From Petrocella atlantisensis (lineage in GTDB: Bacteria; Bacillota; Clostridia; Lachnospirales; Vallitaleaceae), in NCBI RefSeq assembly GCF_900538275.1, contig NZ_LR130778.1:1980001-2044000 (forward strand): a DNA stretch of 64,000 nt. The letters run 5' to 3'. Shown here one piece after another: positions 8,426 through 16,925 of this stretch. The notes below the pieces were generated by a model. That model was given only the letters and a program-made list of their open reading frames with translations. It was not told where the DNA came from and searched no databases. Each line of letters starts with the position of its first letter. Position 1 is the first letter of the stretch. Position numbers and translations under genes: made by a program.

Positions 8426-9730
8426 ATGAATAAGCTAAAAGGCTTTATTTTAATAGTATCAGCAATTGCCCTTCTCATATACTTTTACATGTTTGGAAGG
8501 TATGAGATCTCTTATGAGGGTCTTATTTTTTGGGGTCTTTTGGCGATTGTTTCAGAGACGTTTGTAATTGTATTACCTAATGGTGCTTCAACTTCTGTGG
8601 GTATGGCTGTTTACTTAGCCACACTTATAACAATTAATCCCCTTGTAGCCGTCATGGTTTCGGGAATTGCTTTTATATTACGCTTACCAACAGTAGATGG
8701 GAAGCGTAAACATGTCATTAATATGGGTCTAGGAATCACTGCTTATAATATTGCTAGTCATACTATCTTTATCGGAATGATGGGAGCAGCCTATAATTAT
8801 TTGGTTCATGAAAATACATCGTTCAATATGATTGCAATTATTGCGTTGGTGCTTCTAAGCTTGACGGAATTGGTTAGTATTATATTCATTTCTTTATATT
8901 TCCGCTTTGATGAATCTCCAAGAAATATTCAGTTGATAAAAAGCTTTCTAGGCGCTTTACCAAGTACTTTAGCGGTAGGTTCCTTAGGTATTTTGTTGGC
9001 TTTTGCAGAACTAAACTATGGCAAGGTGATTGTTGCCCTGTTCTTCATACCTCTACTTCTAGCAAGATATTCTTTTAAACTTTATTTTGATTCCCAGAAG
9101 ATGAGCATGGAAACCATTCAAGCTTTGAATGAAGCGTTATTAATGCGAGATGCCTATACAAGTGGACACGCCACAAGGGTGGAGCGGTATTCTGCTATCT
9201 TGGCGAAAGCTTTAAAATATTTACCAAATGAAATGGAAAACCTTCAAAAAGCAGCCAAACTCCATGATATAGGCAAGATTGGCATACCCGATGAAATCTT
9301 AAACAAAAGCGGTAAGTTATCAGAGGATGAATATAGTAAAATTAAGGATCATTCGGCCATGGGTGCCCAGATTCTTAGTAATGTGGATGCACTTAGAAAG
9401 ATATCTGAAGCAGTAAAATACCATCACGAAAGACCGGACGGAAAAGGCTATCCTGAAGGCTTAATCGGCGATGCTATTCCAAGGGATGCTGCCATCCTTT
9501 CTATCGCAGATACCTTTGACGCCATGACGACTGACCGACCTTATCGTAAAGCACTAACACTTGACGAAGCTGTTGAGGAATTGATTCTTTATCGTGGTAC
9601 TCAGTTTAACGCCAGTCTGGTAGGCATTGTCTTAGAACATATAGAAGAATTCAGAGCAATCCTTGAGGAAAGCCAAGAGGATGTATTGGATATTTGTTAT
9701 AACGAAGCCTTGAGTGAGGTTAGTGTATGA
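8426..9730 (+). CDS. Membrane HD-GYP phosphodiesterase (probable c-di-GMP hydrolase)
   Basis: The start is set at ATG 8426, seven bases after GGAGG (8416-8420); the upstream in-frame TTG lies in the ribosome site itself. The 434-residue protein has about seven hydrophobic segments in its first 215 residues, then an HD-GYP domain. The domain shows SGHATRVERYS, the metal-binding HD in KLHDIGKIG, HHERPDGKGYP (the HHExxDGxGYP form of the GYP motif) and SIADTFDAMT. HD-GYP domains usually hydrolyse cyclic di-GMP. It overlaps the next gene by four bases (ATGA). The membrane part probably senses a signal; its ligand is unknown. Confidence 0.9.
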   Translation: MNKLKGFILIVSAIALLIYFYMFGRYEISYEGLIFWGLLAIVSETFVIVLPNGASTSVGMAVYLATLITINPLVAVMVSGIAFILRLPTVDGKRKHVINMGLGITAYNIASHTIFIGMMGAAYNYLVHENTSFNMIAIIALVLLSLTELVSIIFISLYFRFDESPRNIQLIKSFLGALPSTLAVGSLGILLAFAELNYGKVIVALFFIPLLLARYSFKLYFDSQKMSMETIQALNEALLMRDAYTSGHATRVERYSAILAKALKYLPNEMENLQKAAKLHDIGKIGIPDEILNKSGKLSEDEYSKIKDHSAMGAQILSNVDALRKISEAVKYHHERPDGKGYPEGLIGDAIPRDAAILSIADTFDAMTTDRPYRKALTLDEAVEELILYRGTQFNASLVGIVLEHIEEFRAILEESQEDVLDICYNEALSEVSV

Positions 9731-10296
9731 TTATTGAAAGCATCGTTCTCTCAATCCTTATAGGGTGGATTCGAAAAGGCAAATTGAGATATTTGGGCTC
9801 AATTGAGATTAAAGGCATTTACCTGTTTTTTATTGGGGGTTTATTTCAAGTATTACTTTTTGCTATGGCGGATGAACAAGGAAGCGGCATCAGGCGTCTG
9901 CTCTATGACCATTTTTATGTTTTACATTTATTAACTTATGTCATTATCATGGTGCCGATTTTTCTCAACTTGAAGTGGCGAGGTCTGAATCTAATGGGTC
10001 TTGGAACATTACTTAATCTAATACCTATTGCAGCCAACCAAGGAAGAATGCCGGTAGCACTTCCGGCACCTTATACGCCCAACTTTGATCTGGGCCATGT
10101 GTTGCTTGAGTCCGGAACCAGATTCAAGGTGTTATCGGATGTTATTTTTATAGGTCCCCCTTATCCCATGCCGAAGATTATGAGTGTCGGCGATTTACTG
10201 ATTATGGCAGGTGTATTTTGGCTTATACAAAGTGCAATGATGCTAGAAAAAACCAAATCAAAAATCAATGTAGAATCAGGTAATGAATCCATATAG
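9727..10296 (+). CDS. DUF5317-like membrane protein
   Basis: A 189-residue protein with about five hydrophobic segments and the conserved-looking stretch ANQGRMPVALP followed by PPYPMPKIMSVGDLLIMAGVFW, which I associate with the DUF5317 family of clostridia. It is translationally coupled to the HD-GYP gene by a four-base overlap and ends just before a terminator, so the pair forms the end of an operon. Function is unknown; the coupling suggests it works with or is tuned to the HD-GYP protein. Confidence 0.65.
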   Translation: MIIESIVLSILIGWIRKGKLRYLGSIEIKGIYLFFIGGLFQVLLFAMADEQGSGIRRLLYDHFYVLHLLTYVIIMVPIFLNLKWRGLNLMGLGTLLNLIPIAANQGRMPVALPAPYTPNFDLGHVLLESGTRFKVLSDVIFIGPPYPMPKIMSVGDLLIMAGVFWLIQSAMMLEKTKSKINVESGNESI

Positions 10297-10306
10297 AATA
10301 AAATCT

Positions 10307-10337
10307 AAAGACCGACAGAAAAAAGTCAGGTCTTTTT
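10307..10337 (+). terminator. Rho-independent terminator after the HD-GYP/DUF5317 operon
   Basis: AAAGACC (10307-10313) pairs with GGTCTTT (10329-10335), extended inside by GAC/GTC, and a T run follows. Confidence 0.8.
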
Positions 10338-10402
10338 AATTGTTTTGTAATAAAGTATGGTGCAAGATATGATAGAATAAGCTTTAAGTGAGGAGTGATG
10401 GC

Positions 10403-12136
10403 TTGTTAAAACTTTTAAGAGTAATAGCTTTGATAATTGTATTTCTTTTGGTTGGTTTTGGAACCAACTTTTTTATAATGAAAAATGTTGATGAGACATA
10501 TTTAATAGCGCCCAATATGACCATGGAGCCGGTTGAGAACCTGATGACCGGTCTAAGTGAGGATGAAACACTAGTCATCATGGAAAATAAGATGATTGAG
10601 CTTGACCATTATCCTAGATATGTGGATGATGTTGTTTATGTTCCAATCACATTTGTTATGGACTATTTTAATGATGGCTTCTACTGGGACAATGAGGAAA
10701 AAATATTAACCTATACCACATTAAAAGACGTTATTCGTATGGAAACGGACGCCTTAACCTACTTTGTGAACAAAGACCCCATCTCTCTTGAGATTCCTAT
10801 CAGAGAGTTGGTGGCAGATATTCCGTATATGCCATTGGAACTGGTCAAAAAATTTGCCCACCACGACTTTTACTACGATGGTACAATTGATACTTTGACC
10901 ATCGAAGATAAGAGCTTAGATGGTACTTATGGTATCGTGTCACCAAGTACCCTAGAATATGGTGTCATCCGTTCTTGGAAAGATCAGAAGAGTACAGTGG
11001 TCAAAAAAGCAGCAAGAGGAGAAGAAGTCAAGATTTATGATGATGACGGCATATGGCAACAAGTGCGAACCAAAGAAGGATTAATTGGGTATATCCGTAA
11101 AGATGAAATGGGACAAGAGCGACATATTGCAGGCGAGCCGGTGGTCAGAGAAATCTATAATTATGATACAAGACCAACTTTTGACGGAGCCCTAAATCTA
11201 GCGTGGCATCAGGTGACCAATACAACAGCCAACCGTTACTTAGAGGATGTGCTTGAAGGTGTACATGGCCTGAATGTCATATCACCGACCTGGCTCCATA
11301 TAAAAGACTCAGAAGGTAATATTACCAATATTGCTGACCTAGACTATGTGAATAAAGCCCATGCTAGGGGCATACAAGTTTGGGCTTTATTTTCAAATCA
11401 ATTTGATCGTAAGTTGACCCATGAGGTCTTAAGCAGTACAACAAAAAGAGAAAAATTGATTAGGGAGTTATTGGCTTTATCTGCCCTTTATAACTTAGAC
11501 GGTATCAATGTAGACTTTGAAAATGTCGGACAGGAAGATGGAATCTACTTTATTCAGTTTATCAAAGAATTAACCCCTTACCTTAAAAACCAAGGCTTGG
11601 TGGTTTCGGTGGATATGTATGTACCTTCACAATGGACGGCTCACTATGGACGAAAAGAAATTGGTGAGATTGTAGATTATGTTATGATTATGGCTTACGA
11701 TGAGCATTGGTCGACTTCACCGGATAGTGGTTCAGTTGCCAGTATTGGATTTGTGGAAAAGGGTATTGTTGATACACTTAAAGAAGTACCAAAAGAGAAG
11801 ACAGTACTTGGACTGCCTTATTATACGAGACGGTGGACAGAAGAAGTTGTCGACGGCGAGATTAAAGTATCATCAAGGGCTTATGGTATGGATACAGCTT
11901 ATAAAATCATGACCGATGAAGGTGTGACATTCAGATGGTTAGATGACATTAAGCAATACTATGGAGAATATGAAAAAGATGGTAAAACTTATAAAATGTG
12001 GTTGGAAGAAGAACAATCCATTGAAGAGAAAGTAAAGTTGCTTTCTAAGCATCAGTTAGTAGGTGTGGCCGGATGGAAGATTGGCTTAGAAAAAGAGGCC
12101 ATTTGGGATGTTCTAAGAAAATACCTTGTACCATAA
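10403..12136 (+). CDS. Anchored GH18-family glycosidase with SH3 domain (SleL/YaaH-like)
   Basis: TTG at 10403 is chosen because AGGAG (10391-10395) sits seven bases upstream and no protein wording fits further upstream; this gives 577 residues. An N-terminal hydrophobic segment (about 5-24) anchors or exports the protein. A stalk resembling the copper-amine-oxidase N-like domain follows (about 30-170), then a bacterial SH3-like unit (about 190-235) and a glycoside hydrolase 18 barrel to the end. The GH18 active-site line reads DGINVDFE: D366, N369, D371 and the catalytic acid E373. This wording is typical of peptidoglycan or spore-cortex N-acetylglucosaminidases rather than chitinases. MIMAYDEH and the final AGWKIGLE also fit. 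It probably acts outside the cell on wall polymers. Confidence 0.85.
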   Translation: MLKLLRVIALIIVFLLVGFGTNFFIMKNVDETYLIAPNMTMEPVENLMTGLSEDETLVIMENKMIELDHYPRYVDDVVYVPITFVMDYFNDGFYWDNEEKILTYTTLKDVIRMETDALTYFVNKDPISLEIPIRELVADIPYMPLELVKKFAHHDFYYDGTIDTLTIEDKSLDGTYGIVSPSTLEYGVIRSWKDQKSTVVKKAARGEEVKIYDDDGIWQQVRTKEGLIGYIRKDEMGQERHIAGEPVVREIYNYDTRPTFDGALNLAWHQVTNTTANRYLEDVLEGVHGLNVISPTWLHIKDSEGNITNIADLDYVNKAHARGIQVWALFSNQFDRKLTHEVLSSTTKREKLIRELLALSALYNLDGINVDFENVGQEDGIYFIQFIKELTPYLKNQGLVVSVDMYVPSQWTAHYGRKEIGEIVDYVMIMAYDEHWSTSPDSGSVASIGFVEKGIVDTLKEVPKEKTVLGLPYYTRRWTEEVVDGEIKVSSRAYGMDTAYKIMTDEGVTFRWLDDIKQYYGEYEKDGKTYKMWLEEEQSIEEKVKLLSKHQLVGVAGWKIGLEKEAIWDVLRKYLVP

Positions 12137-12215
12137 ATAAATCAAGCAACCAGCCAAAGTATTCTAAGCATAAGAGGTACATTGGGATAAGTTGTGTGAA
12201 AAATAGGCGGGCGGT

Positions 12216-13055
12216 ATGAAACAATTAAGGGCTATTATGGAGTGTATACTACTTCTGGGTATTGTATATCTCATATATGAAATCATGTATTTTGCATACA
12301 ACTATATTATTTTTTACGGCTTACAACAAGAGTGGGTATGGATTCCCATTGAAGCATATGCACATCTAGGTGACATAGAAAGTATGACCTTAGAATATGT
12401 AAGCGACCATCCTCTGGAATATACCCTAATAAGTTGGTTTATGGTTGCTTGTTTTTTTCTAAGCGTTGTCGTTTTTTCGAAACAGAAATTAAGTCAAACA
12501 TTTGCCTTAAGACATATGAGCATAAAAAACAGCTTAACAAGTATGATAACAGGCATTGGCTTGGTCTTTTTGATGAACGGCTTGATTAGATTTATTAGCG
12601 CAGCGACAGATATCGAATTTTCATATTTAAGTTCTTCAACATTCCGAGTTTATAATTTGTGGTTTCTCATGGTGGTGGTTGGTATATTGACACCAATTTT
12701 TGAGGAGCTATTCTTTAGAGGCGTGGTACTGAGTAGATTGTCACATGGATTTGGTCCCTTGGTTAGCATCTTATTGTCAAGCGTGATGTTCTCCCTTAGT
12801 CATATGAATCCGGTTCAGAGCATCTATGTTTTCCCGGTGGGGCTACTGGCGGCCTACTTGGTTTATAAAACCGGTTCCATTTTTTCGGCGATTTGGTTAC
12901 ATACGCTATACAATATTTTGAATATTTATCTTGCTAAGATTGATTTTTTTCAGTACAATAGTGTACAGCTTTTAGTCTTAATGCTTATAGGAATATGTCT
13001 CCTAGGAGTTGGACTTTATCAATCAGAAGAGCAAAATGTTATAGAAAATCCTTAA
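12216..13055 (+). CDS. CPBP-family intramembrane metalloprotease
   Basis: A 279-residue membrane protein with about seven or eight hydrophobic segments. The CPBP/CAAX-protease motifs are present: EELFFRGVVL (EExxxR with the two catalytic glutamates), then FSLSHMNP (FxxxH) and the C-terminal SAIWLHTLYNI with HxxxN-like residues. Members cleave or process membrane peptides; many Gram-positive paralogues confer bacteriocin self-immunity, others are of unknown role. It stands alone between the GH18 gene and tsaC, so context does not decide. GGCGGGCGG just before the ATG is a weak ribosome site. Confidence 0.85.
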   Translation: MKQLRAIMECILLLGIVYLIYEIMYFAYNYIIFYGLQQEWVWIPIEAYAHLGDIESMTLEYVSDHPLEYTLISWFMVACFFLSVVVFSKQKLSQTFALRHMSIKNSLTSMITGIGLVFLMNGLIRFISAATDIEFSYLSSSTFRVYNLWFLMVVVGILTPIFEELFFRGVVLSRLSHGFGPLVSILLSSVMFSLSHMNPVQSIYVFPVGLLAAYLVYKTGSIFSAIWLHTLYNILNIYLAKIDFFQYNSVQLLVLMLIGICLLGVGLYQSEEQNVIENP

Positions 13056-13081
13056 TGGATTTATTTTTCCCAAAAGTATGT

Positions 13082-13087
13082 TATAAT
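13082..13087 (+). promoter_or_regulatory. Possible -10 element before tsaC
   Basis: TATAAT at 13082-13087, 42 bases before the start codon. No convincing -35 at 17 bases; the nearest weak candidate is TGGATT at 13056-13061 with 20-base spacing. Confidence 0.3.
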
Positions 13088-13128
13088 TATACAGGACAAT
13101 AATCCGAGTGCATAGAATATGGTGACCA

Positions 13129-14175
13129 ATGGATACAAGAATTCTGCATATAACACTAGAAAATCAAATTGACCTAATCAGAGAAGCAGCAATGACCTTG
13201 AAAATTGGTGGTCTAGTTGCTTTTCCTACTGAAACGGTTTATGGGATTGGTGCAAATGCCTTAGACGCATCTATTGTTAGAAAAATATATGAAGCTAAGG
13301 GACGACCTTCGGATAATCCTTTAATTGTCCATATCGGTGATGCCATAGAGGTTGAAAAATATGTAGCCGATATTCCGGAGATTGCCATACCCTTAATGAA
13401 AGCTTTTTGGCCCGGTCCGTTGACATTGATTTTCAAGAAGAATCATGTGATTCCTTATGAGATTACAGGCGGTTTGGATACCGTAGCTATTCGAGTACCT
13501 GCTCATCCGCTAGCAAGGGATATCATAAGACAATCCGGTTTGCCTATTGCTGCGCCCAGCGCTAATATATCAGGAAAACCGAGCCCAACCAACGCAGCCC
13601 ATGTCATTTTGGATTTAAGTGGGCGTGTGGACATGATTGTGGATGGTGGAGACGCTAATATTGGTCTTGAATCTACAGTACTGGATGTAACATCTGAACC
13701 GGCAACAATATTAAGGCCGGGAGGCATTACAAAAGCAATGATTGAAGAAGTTATAGGGCCAGTGACTCAGAACCCAAGCAATCTTGGCCTACCGGATGAT
13801 GACACACCAAAAGCACCTGGAATGAAGTATAAACATTACGCACCAAAAGGTAGATTGGTCATCTATTATGGCAGCAAAGCAAAAGCGATAGAGGCCATGA
13901 ATATTTCAGTCCAAAAAAGCTTGAATAATCATGAAAAAGTCGGTATTATTGCAACGAATGAAGATCGTGAGGCTTATAACTGTCCAACGATCTTAACGAT
14001 TGGTTCAGAACATGATGCCCATGAAATTGCATCAAACCTTTTTAAGGTGTTAAGGCAAATGGATGACTTGGGTATTGAAAAAATATTGACGCAAGCCTTT
14101 CATGAAAAGGAGATTGGTGTAGCCACCATGAACCGATTGTTAAAAGCAGCAAATAATGAGCAACGCTTCGTTTAG
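13129..14175 (+). CDS. tsaC: L-threonylcarbamoyladenylate synthase (Sua5/YwlC type)
   Basis: The enzyme makes threonylcarbamoyl-AMP from threonine, bicarbonate and ATP, the first step of t6A37 modification of ANN-decoding tRNAs. The 348-residue length fits the long Sua5/YwlC form: a YrdC domain (about 12-200) with GGLVAFPTETVYGIGANA, KGRPSDNPLIVH, WPGPLTL and SANISGKPSPT, then a linker with PGMKYKHYAP and a C-terminal Sua5 domain. It begins the segment tsaC-ywlE-rpiB-upp-GT4-wecB-atp, whose order is like that in Bacillus. The next gene starts nine bases after its stop. Confidence 0.95.
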   Translation: MDTRILHITLENQIDLIREAAMTLKIGGLVAFPTETVYGIGANALDASIVRKIYEAKGRPSDNPLIVHIGDAIEVEKYVADIPEIAIPLMKAFWPGPLTLIFKKNHVIPYEITGGLDTVAIRVPAHPLARDIIRQSGLPIAAPSANISGKPSPTNAAHVILDLSGRVDMIVDGGDANIGLESTVLDVTSEPATILRPGGITKAMIEEVIGPVTQNPSNLGLPDDDTPKAPGMKYKHYAPKGRLVIYYGSKAKAIEAMNISVQKSLNNHEKVGIIATNEDREAYNCPTILTIGSEHDAHEIASNLFKVLRQMDDLGIEKILTQAFHEKEIGVATMNRLLKAANNEQRFV

Positions 14176-14184
14176 AGGAGTATT

Positions 14185-14625
14185 ATGAAGGATTTAATGT
14201 TTGTTTGTACAGGGAATACCTGCAGATCTCCTATTGCAGAAGGTTTGGCAAAACATATGTTAGGTAATAAAAAGGCGATTATACTATCCAGAGGTATTTC
14301 CGTCAACTTAGAAGCGCCTGCGAATATGAATGCTGTAAAGGCCATGGATAAGAAACATATTTCCATTAAGGACCATAAATCAAAACGCTTTAACCCGAAA
14401 GAAATAACGGATGATATGCTTATATTGACCATGACATCCAGACATGAAACCTATCTAAAATACCACTATCCAATGTTGGAAGATAAAGTACATACTTTAT
14501 TGTCATATGTTGGTATGACTGGTGATGTTGAAGATCCTTTTGGTCTGGATCAAGAAGTTTATGATCAATGTGCCAATCAATTAGAGACTGCCATCAGTAA
14601 GCTGATGGAACAATTTGAAGCATAA
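14185..14625 (+). CDS. ywlE: Low-molecular-weight protein arginine phosphatase (YwlE-like)
   Basis: A 146-residue LMW phosphatase. The P-loop is VCTGNTCRSP at residues 7-16: nucleophilic cysteine, CX5R and a threonine in the position (CTGNTCRS) that in B. subtilis YwlE favours phosphoarginine over phosphotyrosine, where tyrosine phosphatases usually have Ile. The general acid loop is VEDPFG (DP). It would remove phosphate from arginines, counteracting a McsB-type arginine kinase in protein quality control. No mcsB is in the window. It is directly downstream of tsaC with AGGAG before the ATG. The specificity is inferred from one residue and the neighbourhood. Confidence 0.88.
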   Translation: MKDLMFVCTGNTCRSPIAEGLAKHMLGNKKAIILSRGISVNLEAPANMNAVKAMDKKHISIKDHKSKRFNPKEITDDMLILTMTSRHETYLKYHYPMLEDKVHTLLSYVGMTGDVEDPFGLDQEVYDQCANQLETAISKLMEQFEA

Positions 14626-14632
14626 TACAGAA

Positions 14633-14652
14633 ATCGTGTCAAAGGGCACGAT
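14633..14652 (+). other. Small hairpin between ywlE and rpiB
   Basis: ATCGTG (14633-14638) pairs with CACGAT (14647-14652); no T run follows, so it is more likely an mRNA-stability or spacing hairpin than a terminator. Confidence 0.3.
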
Positions 14653-14669
14653 GCACAAGGAGGAAAAGA

Positions 14670-15098
14670 ATGATAGCAATAGGTTGCGATCATGGCGGTT
14701 ACGCCCTCAAACAGGAAATTATTAAAGATTTTGATGAAAAGGGCATTTCATACATAGATTTTGGAACGCATGACGAAGCATCAGTAGATTACCCGGATTA
14801 TGCAAAACAGGTGTGTCATTATGTACTTGAACATGAAAAAGCCCAAGGCATATTGATATGTGGAACAGGTATCGGTATTTCCATTGCAGCCAATCGACAT
14901 GTCGGTATTAGAGCCGCTTTATGCCATGATTGTTTTTCGGCAGAAGCGACCAAACTTCATAACGATGCAAATGTTCTATGTCTTGGAGGACGTGTTGTAG
15001 GTCCTGGACTGGCTTTAAAAATTGTGGATACTTTTATTCATACGGATTTTTCAAACGAGGAACGCCACAGAAGACGTGTGGAAAAAATAGAAGATTAG
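14670..15098 (+). CDS. rpiB: Ribose-5-phosphate isomerase B
   Basis: A 142-residue RpiB/LacAB-family sugar isomerase that interconverts ribose 5-phosphate and ribulose 5-phosphate. Visible signatures are [12 protein letters not shown] at the start (Asp-His of the phosphate and ring-opening site), DYPDYA, and [13 protein letters not shown], with the catalytic cysteine at the start of the latter loop. [19 protein letters not shown] and GRVVGPGLA complete the family pattern. AGGAGG lies seven bases before the ATG. It links pentose phosphate flux to the neighbouring upp gene through PRPP. Confidence 0.95.
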   Translation: MIAIGCDHGGYALKQEIIKDFDEKGISYIDFGTHDEASVDYPDYAKQVCHYVLEHEKAQGILICGTGIGISIAANRHVGIRAALCHDCFSAEATKLHNDANVLCLGGRVVGPGLALKIVDTFIHTDFSNEERHRRRVEKIED

Positions 15099-15138
15099 TT
15101 ATAAATCAAATAAAAGACGATCCTATAGGAGGGCAAAA

Positions 15139-15768
15139 ATGTCAAATGTATTTGTAATGGACCATCCACTCATTCAACACAAAGTAGGTGTCCTAAGAAG
15201 AGAAGAAACGGGTTCCAAAGAATTTAGAGAACTGGTTAATGAAATAGCTATGCTCATGTGTTATGAAGCGACAAGAAACCTTCCTTTACGTGATGAAATT
15301 GTTCAAACGCCTGTCGCACAGGCTACCGTAAAACAAATAGCAGGCAAGAACCTTGGTATTGTACCAATATTAAGAGCCGGACTTGGCATGGTAGATGGTA
15401 TGCTTACCTTGGTTCCAACAGCAAAGGTCGGTCATATTGGCTTGTATCGTGATCCGGAAACCCTTAATCCTGTTGAGTACTATTGTAAGTTACCTTATGA
15501 TGCTGCAGAACGAGATATATTTGTACTTGACCCGATGCTGGCAACAGGTGGATCTGCAGTAGCAGCCATTCAATTCATTAAAGACAAAGGCGTTAGCCGT
15601 ATCCATTTTATGTGCTTAATTGCAGCACCGGAAGGTGTGAAAAAAGTACAAGATGCCCATCCGGATGTAGACATATACATTGCAGCACTTGACGAGCGAT
15701 TAAATGACCATGGCTATATCATTCCCGGACTTGGTGATGCCGGTGACCGTTTATATGGAACGAAATAA
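15139..15768 (+). CDS. upp: Uracil phosphoribosyltransferase
   Basis: A 209-residue enzyme, the usual length, that salvages uracil with PRPP to UMP. Family signatures are [19 protein letters not shown] at the start, [13 protein letters not shown], the PRPP loop in [16 protein letters not shown], and the uracil-binding end [23 protein letters not shown] precedes the ATG. It lies in the conserved rpiB-upp-wecB-atp order, probably in one transcript with rpiB. Confidence 0.97.
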   Translation: MSNVFVMDHPLIQHKVGVLRREETGSKEFRELVNEIAMLMCYEATRNLPLRDEIVQTPVAQATVKQIAGKNLGIVPILRAGLGMVDGMLTLVPTAKVGHIGLYRDPETLNPVEYYCKLPYDAAERDIFVLDPMLATGGSAVAAIQFIKDKGVSRIHFMCLIAAPEGVKKVQDAHPDVDIYIAALDERLNDHGYIIPGLGDAGDRLYGTK

Positions 15769-15806
15769 GCAATAAAGAAGTCGGAAAATTTGGAGATGAT
15801 GGAATA

Positions 15807-16877
15807 ATGGAATTACTAAGAAGCATGAATATCAATATCATCTATATCATTGCCTTTTCTATGGCATTTGGTATCACTGTGCTGGCAACACCTTTCAGCA
15901 AAAAATTAGCCATAAAAGTCGGAGCGATTGACCATCCCAAAGCATTAGGTGTTCACGATAAGCCTATGCCCCTTGCAGGAGGTTCGGCTATTGTGACCGG
16001 TTTCATTGTAACCTCTCTTTTAATTGCACCATTGGTTGGTGGTTTTATCTCGATGGAATTCTTCGGACTCATCATAGGTAGCATCATCATAACCATTGTT
16101 GGCTTCCTAGATGATATCTATCAGCTTAGCCCTAAGCTCAGAATATTTTTTCAGATTCTGGCTGCTTTGATTGTTGTTTTTTCAGGAACCAGTATTGAGA
16201 TTCTATCATGGCCATGGGCCAATGGTGGTGTTATACAAGTAGGTTCGATTGGTAATGTTTTAACCGTTTTATGGATTGTCGGTCTTACCAATGCAGTAAA
16301 CTTTCTAGATGGTCTGGATGGTCTAGCAACAGGTGTGGCATCCATAGCATCACTGAGTTTTATGATTATATCCTTCATTTTTGGTCCTCCGGTTATCGTT
16401 GTACTAGCAGCGGCTCTTGCTGGTTCATGTTTAGGGTTCTTGCCCCATAATTTTAACCCGGCTAAGATATTTATGGGTGATACCGGATCTACTTTTTTAG
16501 GATTTACATTAGCCGTCATTTCTATTCAAGGATTAACAAAAAGTTATACTGTGGTTACAGTCATTGTTGGGGCCATAGTACTTGGGCTACCAATATTTGA
16601 CACATCTTTCGCTATTATACGACGTTTGGTCAATAAGCAATCCATATATAAAGGTGACCGAGGTCATCTTCATCACAGACTTGTGGACAAAGGCATCAGC
16701 CATAAAAGAGCTGTTTTAACCATGTACGGCGTTAGTGGTTGCTTTGGTATAGCTGGCATTCTATTTGCTCTAAAAGATTTTTTCTTAGCTTCTCTAATAA
16801 TAGGCATCATTATGACAGTATGGTTAGGTGACATTTTATACACCAATCATCAGAACAAAAAGATTAAGAGTGATTAA
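15807..16877 (+). CDS. WecA/TagO-type polyprenyl-phosphate sugar-1-phosphate transferase
   Basis: A 356-residue membrane protein with about ten or eleven hydrophobic segments, in the MraY/WecA superfamily. Motifs seen are FLDDIYQLSPKLR (the DD pair), NFLDGLDGLATG, the magnesium-binding FMGDTGSTFLGF and the cytoplasmic HLHHRL loop that recognises UDP-GlcNAc-type substrates. It would transfer GlcNAc-1-phosphate to undecaprenyl phosphate and so start a wall polymer such as teichoic acid. The next gene, a UDP-GlcNAc 2-epimerase, makes UDP-ManNAc, the usual second sugar. The exact polymer is not shown by the window. Confidence 0.9.
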   Translation: MELLRSMNINIIYIIAFSMAFGITVLATPFSKKLAIKVGAIDHPKALGVHDKPMPLAGGSAIVTGFIVTSLLIAPLVGGFISMEFFGLIIGSIIITIVGFLDDIYQLSPKLRIFFQILAALIVVFSGTSIEILSWPWANGGVIQVGSIGNVLTVLWIVGLTNAVNFLDGLDGLATGVASIASLSFMIISFIFGPPVIVVLAAALAGSCLGFLPHNFNPAKIFMGDTGSTFLGFTLAVISIQGLTKSYTVVTVIVGAIVLGLPIFDTSFAIIRRLVNKQSIYKGDRGHLHHRLVDKGISHKRAVLTMYGVSGCFGIAGILFALKDFFLASLIIGIIMTVWLGDILYTNHQNKKIKSD

Positions 16878-16925
16878 TCATCTGGGAAAGTTGAGAAAAT
16901 TATAATCAACATCAGGAGGAACACT

